A stretch of DNA of 64,000 bases from Axinella damicornis (Eukaryota > Porifera > Demospongiae > Axinellida > Axinellidae), in contig OZ007505.1 in assembly GCA_963931865.1 (NCBI GenBank), positions 20,043,139 to 20,107,138 of the forward strand, written 5' to 3'. The notes beneath the pieces were generated by a model. That model saw only the letters and a list, made by a program, of their open reading frames with translations. It ran no database searches and was not told the DNA's origin. Both the position numbers and the translations under genes were made by a program. Positions 1 through 10,629 of this stretch are shown in pieces. Within the stretch, counting starts at the first letter, position 1. Each line of letters opens with the position of its first letter.

Positions 1-131
1 GTGTGCACGTCGGCCCGCTGCGAAGCTATCAGGTAGCTACACAGACACTGGTTAGTTATTGTTTGGTTTAGCAATTGTTTAATCCTGTTTCACTGGACAG
101 ACAGACAGACAATGGACATATGGACAAAACC
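1..131. other. Unassigned 5-prime flank
   Basis: Short non-coding stretch before the first recognisable repeat. It holds a brief CAGA-type run (near 97-112) and no convincing ORF. No promoter could be placed anywhere in 1-6867. Confidence 0.4.
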
Positions 132-426
132 GGACTCGTTCTCACTTGTAGCTACTCCTTCGGTGTCCATATAGCCCAGCTCTGTTGACTTGTTCTCGCT
201 TGTACTCCTTCGGTGTCCATAGCTCGGCTCTCTCAGCTGCTCTCTTGTAGTGCCATCTTTGGTCGTGACCTCTGTCTGGCCTGTTGCTCTGTGGCCCAGC
301 TTGTCGCTGCGCAGTCTTCAGCATATCTTGTCCGCAATGCCTGGTAATTGTCGGTCTGTGTACAGATATTCTGAACAACTCCCTTCCTTGGAAAAAGCAT
401 AGAAATCGAGCACTGGAAAACGAATC
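132..426. repeat. Interspersed repeat, copy 1 (partner at 3421-3676)
   Basis: About 290 bases that recur in the same orientation at 3421-3676 with scattered substitutions and small indels. Both copies contain the run CTCCTTCGGTGTCCATAG and end in a CACTGGAAAACGAAT stretch. Copy 1 has an extra partial repeat of its first 40-50 bases. The antisense reading frames here are shadows of the repeat. Family unknown. Confidence 0.8.
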
Positions 427-596
427 TTTTTTGTCGCCAAGATGTCATGTGATCCGATAGAAGACCATATTGAAATAGGCACAAACCCTGTAGAAAGGGC
501 CAGACGAAGCCTTTCTGTAAATAGTGATGACCTTTCTGAAGTTATATGGCGCTAGCTATATTCCAAAGAGGGGAGTGATGGTGGCGGTTAATCGCG

Positions 597-880
597 CTCA
601 AGGGTCATTCTTTCGAGGACTGTTCACCCTAGCCACAAAATGTTTCTGTCACGCCCTATGGCATGTCTCCCAACAGTAGAATCGAGTTGTTGGCAGTCTT
701 CACACTGGAGATTTTTGGTGAATAGTATCTGGAATTGATTTAACCAGCGTACAATGGCTACAGTGTGAGCTGCTATTATGATATTTAGTCTGCATGTTGA
801 CTACTAATCTCGTGCCCAGACCCCACCCCCCGTGCGAGGAGGGTCTGGGCACGAGACTAGTTGACTACCCTCCCTGCTTT
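597..880. repeat. Interspersed repeat with empty-site partner at 19160-19371
   Basis: This segment aligns in the same orientation with 19160-19371. Shared landmarks are AACCAGCGTACAATGGCTAC and TTTAGTCTGCATGTTGACTA. The copy here is interrupted by the foldback at 805-859, which the partner lacks. Confidence 0.8.
805..859. mobile_element. 55-bp foldback mini-element, 9-bp TSD
   Basis: A near-perfect hairpin that starts TAATCTCGTGCCCAGACC and ends with its reverse complement (one mismatch). It is flanked by an exact 9-bp duplication GTTGACTAC at 796-804 and 860-868. The paralogue near 19353 carries a single GTTGACTAC followed directly by CCTCCCTGC, which is the pre-insertion site. Duplication length and terminal hairpins fit a Mutator-like, non-autonomous element; the superfamily is an inference. 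Confidence 0.85.
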
Positions 881-2481
881 TGTGTCGAGTAAGTTTGATT
901 TCACTAGCTTTATTTCTGTGCAAGAAATAATGGGGTTGAACAAATAGTCCAGCCACAAGCCCATAACCTTAAGGTAGGAAGCATGACATCGGCGAAATCG
1001 CGCAATTTTGCTCATGAATAATTAATGAGATGACGTCACTTGCATACGGTTATATAGAGTTATTAATCTGTTTACGTTTTCCCATGGCGGCAACCGGAAT
1101 AAACAAGGGGGGCTTCTAGCTCTCTTTGATGCGGCTAGCGGCCCTTTCAAGTTTCAAATCGGTACTCTGATGTGGCCGTGCGGTACTTTGAAGATTTGTT
1201 ACAACACTCTTTTGTTTTTCTTTTTTTTTAAGTAAGGAGCTATTCTAGCTTATTGAATGTAGCGATGGGCTATCTGAGTGTGAATAGCTAGGTGGAGTGA
1301 GCAGGAATGTTTGTGGGTCTGCTGAAGTGGCCGAAGAACAGCCTGGAAAGTGAACAGCATCCGACAGCTCCCTGGCCAGAGAGTTGAACTTTCGGCAATA
1401 CAGGCCCCACCCATTTTTGTGTTAGGTCGAATTTGGCTGGTTTGGTAGCTGGACTGGGCTAGTGAGAGGGAGTAGATGTGTGGCCAAAACTCTGTAACCG
1501 AGAGGTGAACGTGGAAAAGCATACCTAGTTTTGCAAGGGGTAGGTTGACCTTTTGAAGAGTGCCCTTGGCTTGAGTCGGTTTTAGTTGGTGTGCGTGGAA
1601 TTTTTTTTGAAAGCCTAGGGCTATCTTGTGTGCTTTATTTAGAGTTGGCTTGCATTATCGACCTTTGACCCGGTCAAGGGAAAAAGTCTCCATGGCTATT
1701 CAATACCTCAATCTGCAAAGCACAAGTAAACAGAATATGCTACAGTCCAAATAACAGTCATAAATACCTTTAACCTTTTGCCTACAAAGGCACAACTCCG
1801 CAATAGCTGACACATGAAGATTGCAATACTGCAGCTAAAGTTTCAATAACAGATAATATTATGAATATCTAATTAAGTTGTACCCCAAAGACATCATCAT
1901 GTGAAATCAGTAGCTATGCATGTTGGCAATCACATGCAATCACTAGAGTGTACTCATAGAATACATTTCTGCACTTAACTGACATGGATGCTCTTCAGTA
2001 GATATGTACCAGAGCCCACGTACACCATATTTTTGGTTGCTGACCATATTAAATGGTGGACCCTACCATCGTTAAATAAGACAGAGCTGGAGATGCATAA
2101 AATAGAAGCACTAGTCGCTATCATGTACTCAGATGCTGGTTTTATTTTGGTTTAGCAATCGTTTAAGCCTGTAGATCGTGCAATGTCAATCTTTTATGGT
2201 GCCATAATAGACTGAGAGATACCCTGAAAATATGCATTGGCTATTTTGTGTCTATCGTCTGATCATGAGTTGCAGCTGTTGTCACACCAGTCAAGTCTCT
2301 TTGGTACTAGCATTCCCTTGGATGAAAGTATATGAAATTGCTAGCTACAAGATTGAGCAAATATATTACACAGTACGTAGATAAGTGCGTTTTGTAAATT
2401 TGCACCGCAAAGGTTGTCTTTCCTCTTATGTGCCACTAATGTGGCCTAAATAAAGTTCCCAGCTCTTGTAGCAACCCCTAT
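881..2481. other. 5-prime flank, nothing recognised
   Basis: Both strands were scanned. There are short ORFs (for example 1250-1522 minus) without recognisable domains or splice context, and AT-rich patches. No gene or repeat family was identified. A promoter or non-coding first exon of the downstream gene could lie here or further right, but nothing in the sequence decides it. Confidence 0.4.
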
Positions 2482-2827
2482 CTAGGGCGTAGCTAGCAAT
2501 GAGGCAAGGGAGGCAGTTGCCTCCTCGCTTTTCTGGATAATGACGCGCGTGTCCGGAGTCTCGCACACTCAACGTACAATGTGCGTTCGATCTGATGACA
2601 GAGACAGGAGCTAGGCTGACCATGAGCCGGCGTATACTCTTAACGCTGATAGTGCTGCAAGTCTGGGACAGTCAGGGCACCGGCATATTGCTGTAGCATT
2701 TCGAGAGCAACGGTTTGCACGCACTGCGTATTAACTTATGAATAATTAATTACCTCGAAAAATTTTCGCCTCGCACTTTCAGAGAACTCCATGCCTCTTC
2801 AGTCTCCAAATCCTAGCTACGCCCCTG
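2482..2827. mobile_element. Non-autonomous DNA transposon, 5-bp TSD CCTAT
   Basis: A 346-bp element with inverted ends (left CTAGGGCGTAGCTAGC, right CCTAGCTACGCCCCTG) and an exact CCTAT duplication at 2477-2481 and 2828-2832. No transposase frame. It belongs with the other CAGGG/CAGTGG-ended elements of this window, which also have 5-bp duplications. Confidence 0.75.
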
Positions 2828-3420
2828 CCTATCGATCTGTGCCTTGACAGAATGTAGGCATTTGCTGTTTCAAGGCAAGTAGCTTCACTCGCTTTGCTGC
2901 CCCCTCATTCACCTGCATAAGCAGTCAGTGGCGCCTGCAGAAATTAGAAGTAGCCCGGGCTAAACTCACTCAAGAGTAGCAGCTACTTTCGCTTGCTGTT
3001 TGTGCAGCATATAAAGTGTGCAAACCTACATAGGGGAGTCTGGGGGGGGGCGCACTTCCTGTGGAATTTATGTCCAGAAATGGATTTTAGAGCCTTCTGA
3101 GGCCATTGTCCAGAGCTATGAACCTAGCTACTATTTGTCTTGTGTGGTAGCACTAAGGCTGGGTATAATCTGGCGAAGTCCACACCGCAGCCATACACAA
3201 AATGCTGTGGTGGTCAGGTTGGAGCATAAAACTCAAAACTCACTTGATGGATCACTAGACTTGTGGGTGAGTCATCTCCGCCTTTTGGTAGAAAGGCCAG
3301 GAGGCTGCTTTGGCTGGTGGGGTGCTGTTGTATTCGCATTGCTGTCTTCGTGTGCACCTCAGTGTCATTGTTGGCTTTGTGTGTGTTGTAATCTCCTCTA
3401 CAGTCTCGGCCCTGTTCGCC
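2828..3420. other. Non-coding, nothing recognised
   Basis: Contains a 155-codon open frame on the + strand (3018-3485) that runs into the 3421-3676 repeat and looks like low-complexity translation. No domain and no splice context. Confidence 0.4.
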
Positions 3421-3676
3421 GGACTCATTCTCGCTTGTACTCCTTCGGTGTCCATAGCCCCGCTCTCTCAGCTGCTCTCTTGTAGTGCCATCTTTGTTCG
3501 TGACCTCTGTCTGGCCTGTTGCTCTGTGGCCCGGCTTGTCACTGCCCAGTCTTCAGCGTATCTTGTCCACAATGCCTGGTAATTGTCGGTCTGTGTTGCT
3601 TTGAACAAATATTTGGACAACTCCCTTCCTCGGAAAAACTTGTCTTCCATAGAAATCAAACACTGGAAAACGAATT
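3421..3676. repeat. Interspersed repeat, copy 2 (partner at 132-426)
   Basis: Same orientation as copy 1. See 132-426 for shared landmarks. The overlapping frames 3310-3582 (+) and 3468-3659 (-) arise from this repeat. Confidence 0.8.
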
Positions 3677-3987
3677 ATTAGAGTCGATCATTACGGTAAC
3701 AGTTCTTCCTTTAGATATACTGCAGTGGTGCATCTGCTGTGTTAGTCCAGCATAGCTCCTTACTCTGATGCACTGATAACCTTGTGTGATTGTGTCTCTG
3801 GTAAGCACTGGGTCAGGACATAAGTATGATAGTAAGTGCATCACTAAGTATGAAGGTCATGTGTCACAAGTCTAGCCCTGCCCCATCCCCTGAACTTCCC
3901 ACTTCTGTCATCACACACACCACTGAAAAATCTATGTTGTTTTAGCACAGTATTTGTTAAGACACCCTCCTACCATTGCTATAATTC

Positions 3988-4429
3988 CAGTGGCAGATCC
4001 AGGGGTAGTTCGTTGGGTTCGGTCGAACCCCCCTCCTTACAGTTGAATTAATACAGAACTGACCTTACTTTCAACCTATAATTTCAAGCGCTTGCTTGCA
4101 ACGGTGACGAGCATCGAGGGCAACGTCGAGCACTCAGTTACTAACTAGCTGCTTTTTACATGTATGTACGTATTACGTTGCGTGAGCGAAATTTGAGCAA
4201 GAAACGGAAGCACATGGCGGCCCCGGGTCCTGCAATCCTTTTACATCTGGAACTTGCAGTGCAAAGCACGAAGGTGCCACGAGAGCCCATCCTGATAACT
4301 GAAAAATAAAGGCGAAAAAAATTTCCGCGCTTCGCACGGACTGATCGACACTACGCACCTCTGTGCACTGCCTTCGGCAGCAGCCCTGCATATAAAAGAA
4401 CCCCAAATCGGATCCTGGATCCGCCCCTG
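3988..4429. mobile_element. CAGTGG-ended DNA transposon relic, 5-bp TSD AATTC
   Basis: Starts CAGTGGCAGATCCAGG and ends CCTGGATCCGCCCCTG. Exact AATTC duplications lie at 3983-3987 and 4430-4434. About 170 internal bases match, in reverse orientation, the element at 29794-30247 and a fragment at 53518-53669. No transposase is encoded, so this is a MITE-like copy. Confidence 0.85.
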
Positions 4430-5098
4430 AATTCAGTGGGTACATAACTACTGAGTATATATGAAATATCAGCTCTTTTGAAGGACATAACACTCTTTCC
4501 CATGCTAATTGCTCATGTGCACTTGCACGAAGCTGGGTAAAGCGATCGGTTTTTTCTGTTTAGCTACACCTGGTGCATGCAAAGTGCTTCTATTCTATGC
4601 ATCTCCCGCTCTGTCTTATTAAATGTTGGTAGGGACCGCCATTTTAATATGGTCAGCAACTACAAATACTGGCATACACTGACAGATAGGCCGTGTGGGA
4701 TAAGTATCCATGAATACACTCTTGTTCAAAGAAGGCAGTGATTATTAGTCGGTAGCTAATGAAGTTTTACCTCAAGTATCAGCTCCCACAGAATTCTGTT
4801 CTAGGGCATGACTATCCTTGTCATGCTAACCCAAAGAATGCTGTGGGTCGCTACTGAAAGTAGCTATCACTCCAATATTAGTAGTTTGTTTTGTAGTACA
4901 CTCATCTGTGGTCTGAGCAAATTTTCCCAGCCCTTGTTGGTCTTCAACACTCATGTCATAGGGACATATACTACATGAAAAAATGTCAGAAGTGACCATT
5001 CTGGTGACAACCAGTGAGCAATGTGTATAGCTAACACTGTGTGTCTACTTTCAGCCTGTCAACTCAGTTCCTCCATTTTGCATATACCTGTTGCATGT

Positions 5099-5195
5099 TA
5101 GTCTTGTTCTCAGACCAAAACCAACCCCAGCGCGGATCGCTTTCAGTATCGCACATTGATGCACGTGCTGGATGAGAGGTCTGCGAACAAGACTA
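5099..5195. mobile_element. 97-bp foldback mini-element, 9-bp TSD
   Basis: Ends TAGTCTTGTTCTCAGACC and GGTCTGCGAACAAGACTA, complementary at 16 of 18 positions. Duplication GTTGCATGT (5090-5098) versus GTTGCATAT (5196-5204), one mismatch in nine. Same end type as 805-859; the middle is unrelated. Confidence 0.75.
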
Positions 5196-5204
5196 GTTGC
5201 ATAT

Positions 5205-6867
5205 GTGCCAAGCTTACTCAGGCTCGCCCCACACTGTCGTGTAGTTACTAGCATAGCATCATCCACTGCCTGCTGTACTTGCCTGATTGTATTCCGTGAT
5301 GCCTATGACATGTTGAAGTCGAAACCAACTTTATTCTAGGTTTGTGCCTACTTTGTGTACTTTCAACTACAGTGGACTCCAACTCAATCAACATGTCCTT
5401 TGCATGTTTGTAGCTGAGAACTGCTCACTTAGAAGCACCAAACTCAGATCAAGGTCTGCAACAGAAATTGCATAAGGGCCTTGTTAGACCATTCTGATCT
5501 CAATCGTGGGAACTCCAGTTGACTTATGTCAAGCCATGACTATAGTTGAAATTGGTTACAGATATATATGCATGCAGTTAATATGGGATCATTGATCATA
5601 GACTGAAGTTGGGCTGACTGTTGCTAGTTAGGTAAGAGGACAATGCAAAGGACATGTCGATTTCACCTCTGTCCCTTCAGTACAATATTCATTAGTTGTG
5701 CAGATGAAGTGATTAGTATACGCTATTCACTTGTATTTGCAAGTTGTGCAGTTGAGGGGTGGAACTCAGGGTGCAGTTTTGATAGTACTTATACATTAAC
5801 ATGGCAATGAAACTTTGCTGACGGAAACTGAACATGGATTGGGCAAACAAACCATGGTAAAGGGCTTATAGTAGGTTTTATTGCAACTTGTGCAGATGAG
5901 GGGAACTCGGTACAATATTCACTGTTGTTGCAACTTGTGCAGTGGAGTGGTATTCATATCTGTAAAAGTTTGCCACAGTTCAAGACATCCTACTTTGTAA
6001 CTTGTAGCTAACTGTGTAAACGTCTTATATTAACCTGCAACTCCAGTAACCACAAAGGTTAAAATTACCATTCTGTATTAACCAACTCTCAACAGGAGTG
6101 CCTCTCTGTCTATTGTAGTATAGCTACCCATGAAGGTCACTTGCAAGTTTGACAGTGTTCTGTCATGTGGCAGTAATTGTAACAACAGTAGTAGACTGAA
6201 AGACAATGTATGTATAGCTAAGTTATCCATGAGTTGCAGCTGTTGACATGTTTTCATGGGACGATGCTGGCTGTACTATATATATAGCAATTATTGTTCC
6301 CTGTGACAGCAGGTGTGGGTACAGCAATATGAATTTGCTACTACAGCTGGGAAGTTTACTTAGACCACAGATGCATTCTGTAAACTTTACACAGCTATCA
6401 CATTTTAAGAAGATCTTTGTCACAAAATTGTGGTATCTGGAGTACTCTGTGTGGTTTTGTGAAAGGGGTGTCTCTAATCCCTAGACTGCAATATGTATCC
6501 ATGGAATGGACTGTGGAATCTTTTTTATTATAGCAGATGGAACCTAATCTCGTTCCCAGGCCCCGCCCAGCTTTTCATCACTTGCAGTACAGGCCCCACT
6601 GAAAAGCTGGGTGGTGGATGCAATCAAAGTCTATCCACAATGTCATGAAGCATCATTCTGGAATTGAGTTTGCCTTACCTGTTGCACTCCAGCAGTGCCG
6701 TTGCCACTTACATGTAAATCTTGGATAATAGAGCGTGCTTGAGCAAATTCCAGGAATTCTAGGATTAGTTGATATAATACCCGCCAAATCTGTTACATAC
6801 AGTACACACCATTAGGCTACGTGTTTAGGAAGTTTTTAACATACCGTTCTATTCTTGCTGTTTGTAG
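5205..6867. other. Sequence just upstream of the first coding exon
   Basis: Non-coding. Holds one half-element (6545-6615, starting TAATCTCGTTCCCAGG, related to the 9-bp-TSD foldbacks but without a matching right end). It ends in an acceptor-like stretch TTGCTGTTTGTAG directly before 6868. That implies at least one upstream non-coding exon, which I could not locate. Confidence 0.4.
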
Positions 6868-6955
6868 GCAGTGAAAATGGCTGACTACAGGACAGAACAT
6901 GAAGATGAAGGTGGAGGAGAGGCTCCAGCTCAAAAAGAACCTGCATCTCAGCCAG
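6868..6955 (+). CDS. RNF213: RNF213-like exon 1 (first coding exon)
   Basis: Acceptor TTTGTAG precedes 6868, so part of this exon is 5-prime UTR. Coding begins at ATG 6877 and gives 26 codons plus one base. Hydrophilic, acidic start (MADYRTEHEDEGGGEAP). Donor CAG|GTATGG. I chose this ATG because it is the only in-frame one upstream of exon 2 that keeps phase. Low complexity makes it the least certain N-terminal piece. Confidence 0.6.
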
Positions 6956-9900
6956 GTATGGGTAGCACACAATCATTCACTCCTGGTAGGGGGAAAATAT
7001 GCCTCATAGTCGCAGTGTAACAGGCCCGTAGCAAGCTATTTAAAGTGGTATGGTCACTCGAACTCGATACTCTGATCTGTGAGTAAGGCGGCGCACGTTA
7101 GTCCTGTCTTTTGTCTTGCTCGAGTGAAAAACTGGTCCGGCCAAAACCAGACCGGCCAGACTGCTTGCTACAGTCGTGTATAATACACTGATGGCAAACC
7201 TCACAGTTCACAGGAAAGGTCTATCAAATACATTAAGATTTTAACCTGTGTGTATCTGTCTGTGTATGATGGAAGTGGGATGTTCGTGGGACGGGACTAG
7301 ACTATAGTGACGCGCGACCTTCGTACTTCAATTTACTGAACCTTGAACTCTGCGTAAAATGTTTGAGAATAGTGGACATGGCTGGAATCTTCCAGAACAG
7401 CTGGCGGGGAGCAGCAGCCAAAGCGGACGCAATTGGGGAGCAGCAGTTGAAGCGGACGCAATCGGGGAGCAGAGTTGAAGCGGACGCAATTGGGGAGCAG
7501 CAGCCGAAGCGGACACAATCGGGGAGCATCAGTTGAAACGGACGCAATCGGGGAGCAGCAGACGAAGCGGACACCATCGGGAAGCAGAGTTGAAGCGGGC
7601 GCAATCAGGGAGCAGCAGCCGAAGCGGACGCAATCGGGGAGCAGCAGCCGAAGCGGACGCAATCGAGAAGCAGTTGAAACAGACTCAATCGAGAGCAGCT
7701 GAAGCGGACGCAAGCAGCGAGCAGCAGCTGAAGCGGATGCAAGCCGGGAGCTCAGCAGCAGTTGAAATGGATCGATGTGCAATCGCGCGAGTAGCAGCAG
7801 CTGAAGCGGACGCAAACGGGGAGCAGCAGCTCTGCACAGAGAGCTATCAGGCACCAGATTACTCACATAGGTAAACGAGGGGGAAGTAGCTGAGCGAGCG
7901 AAGCAAGTGAAGCTACTTGTAGCTAAGAAGATTCTGACTACACTATTGTGATTGTGCAGTGAGACAAACGTATAATAGTTGTGCTGAAACTCATCTTGGT
8001 GGTGGGGCTATGTGTTGTGAGTGCATTTGTCTTCCTGTTGACCAACATTGTTCGAGTGCTGACTTCAGTGACTATCACTGCCGGTACAGGTCTCATGCAG
8101 GAAAGGCCCACGAAAATTCCAATCACATGTACCACCGTGATAGCCATCGTACACTGATGCTTATGTGCCAACACTCACCTCTGTGGCAAAGTTGTAAAAG
8201 CTGTAATATCGTTTGTCTTCCCTTTGGTCACCATTGCTCACTTCGACTCGACTTTGTCGTCACTTGACATGTGCCTTAATTGGAACGAGCAGTAAGCTAC
8301 ATGTAGCTGTGAGTACGACCAGAAGCGAAGCTAGGCATTATATATGTGTGAAGTTTTGTCGTAGTTGAGCAGATGTATAGATATTCAGATTTCTCGGTGT
8401 GTCTTGGTGTGTGTCTGTGAGTAATAGAAGTGGGGTAGGACTAGTATTGATCTGCGACCTTTGTGCTGTGTGACTGATTGAAGTGGGTGTTAGATCGGCA
8501 GGACTAGACTAGTGAACACCGGCGCAACATTGACAAAATGACCTTGGGCATGATTCTGAAGGGTGAGCTTGCGAGCTACCTGGCTACCAGGAGTGTGGTT
8601 GCTGCTCGAAGGCTAATTGTTGGTAGCTACTTTTATTTCAACTCTGGGGTGCTAAGGTCTGGATTGACCCGATTAATGTTATACGGAGGAAAGTACACGG
8701 AATTACGTAATAGTGTACAGAGAAAGCTAATGGCGGTGTCAAATAATGAGCGAAGTAAAGTCTGCTAGTTTGTCTCTCTCGGCGATAGCTGTAGCTTCGC
8801 TTTGTGTTCGTTGTAGTCATCACCTTTGGTAGTTCCTTGTGTGAATCCAGCCATCACTCCTGCGTTGAGTTCAAACAGAGTTTAGGGACCTATGGCAATG
8901 ATTCTGGAGGAGCGCAGAGGCTAGCTTGGGCACCACTTTCGGTATGAAATGAAGTGTCTTGATGATTTATTGTATTTCACCGAGTAGGATGTCATTATCT
9001 GTGTGGTTTTTGTTAAGGATGGCATTGTATAGGCGCAAAATACACACAAAAACGGATTTTGATTATCCTTTGAAAGAATTCTTTTGAGGCCTGAGCTATC
9101 CTGCCTACTATCCTGCTACACCTTCCAGTTCTCTCAACAACTGTCTCGACAGAGAGAAGGTCACTATAGGAAAGAAATCTGTGTTTTTATACACACAGTA
9201 CATGCATTACATGTCTTTAGAAATGATGCCCTTTGTGGAACCACTGCTGGTAGGGGAAAAATTGTGCTGCGCAGATAATGCTAGAGCAATGGCGACCAAT
9301 GGGAAGACAAAGTGCTTGTACGTATCTTCACCACCAAGGTGAGTATAAGCACCAAAATGATACGTAGGAAGGGCCTACTAAGATTATGATTACACACCAT
9401 CATGATCGCTGTCCCAAACGTATTGTTTTAGATGCTTATACTTGCCTTGGTGGTGAAGATACGCACAAGCACTTTGTCTTCCCTTTGGTCGCCATTGCTA
9501 ACAAGCAACTTTTGTTGCTCATACGAAAGGCCCACAATGATTCTTAGCGCACAGTTGTGATCACTGTTGATCACTGATGCTTATGTGGCGAAACTCACCA
9601 TGCTGGAGAAGTTGTAATCACTGTAGTCATTTGTTGTCTTCCCTTTGGCCGCCATTGCTAACTCGATCGATCAACTGAGCATGGTCGTCATATGACACAT
9701 GCAATACTGACCTTGGAATCGTATGCTGAACCCACGTCACCATATTTCACCATGCATCACAGCATGTGTCACCACACAGATGCTACTGTAGTCTGAGAAG
9801 TATGTGTGGGTGGTTCAAGTAAAAACTGTACCTTAATGATATTCGTATTCCTTCATTTGCAAATTTAATTATGAAGAATTGAAGATCCCTCATTGCTTGT

Positions 9901-10559
9901 TACTGGATTTGTACAACATGAGTTAGATCAGTTAGTTAACTTTATTTCTACTAAGTAATATGATCTATTGTGTTGTGTACACCTTATGTGGTGTGAAAAC
10001 ATGTTATTAAATAATACATGAAAACTTGTAGTAAGCAGAACTGGCCTTAACATAGTCTCGTGCCGAGACCACACCCCCTCGTAGGAGAAATGGTCTGGTG
10101 AACAAAGTTGAATTTCACGCCGGTCCCACCCACTGACGTCATGTAATAGTTATGACGTAATTGAATGTACCTGGGTGGAGTTTTGAGGTTTCACGTTCAT
10201 AATATCATCCACAACCTGGAACACAGTGATCTATGTCTGTGTAAAACCAAGGTGAAGTTGGCAAACTATTATGTACATCCAAGCCTGACCCAGCCTTACA
10301 TACAGTGAGAATGTCTTCAGAAGTTGTCACCACGTCACCACCACGTAGTGCAACTTCTTAGCCTAGTTGTGAGCCCGGTGACTTTTGTGCTAGATTTTGC
10401 AAGTGGTGAGTCCTGCGACATTTCTAAAGAAGGATCAAGTTGAGACCTTTTCGAGGCAAGGGTCAGTAGCTATTGTGATCATGTTCAAAGAACGGCCCCC
10501 TCTCAGTACAAACTAATGCTGGCCCTAGCCCTATCAATACATTTTAACGTGTACCTGTC

Positions 10560-10629
<70 letters not shown>

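Noticed and set aside
1020..1100. Possible TATA-containing promoter (GGTTATATAGAG)
   Set aside because: A lone TATA-like word in AT-rich DNA 5.8 kb before the first coding exon is not enough evidence.
7302..7874. Several 60-177 codon ORFs on both strands
   Set aside because: Shadow frames of the 27-30 bp minisatellite; no splice context, no domain.
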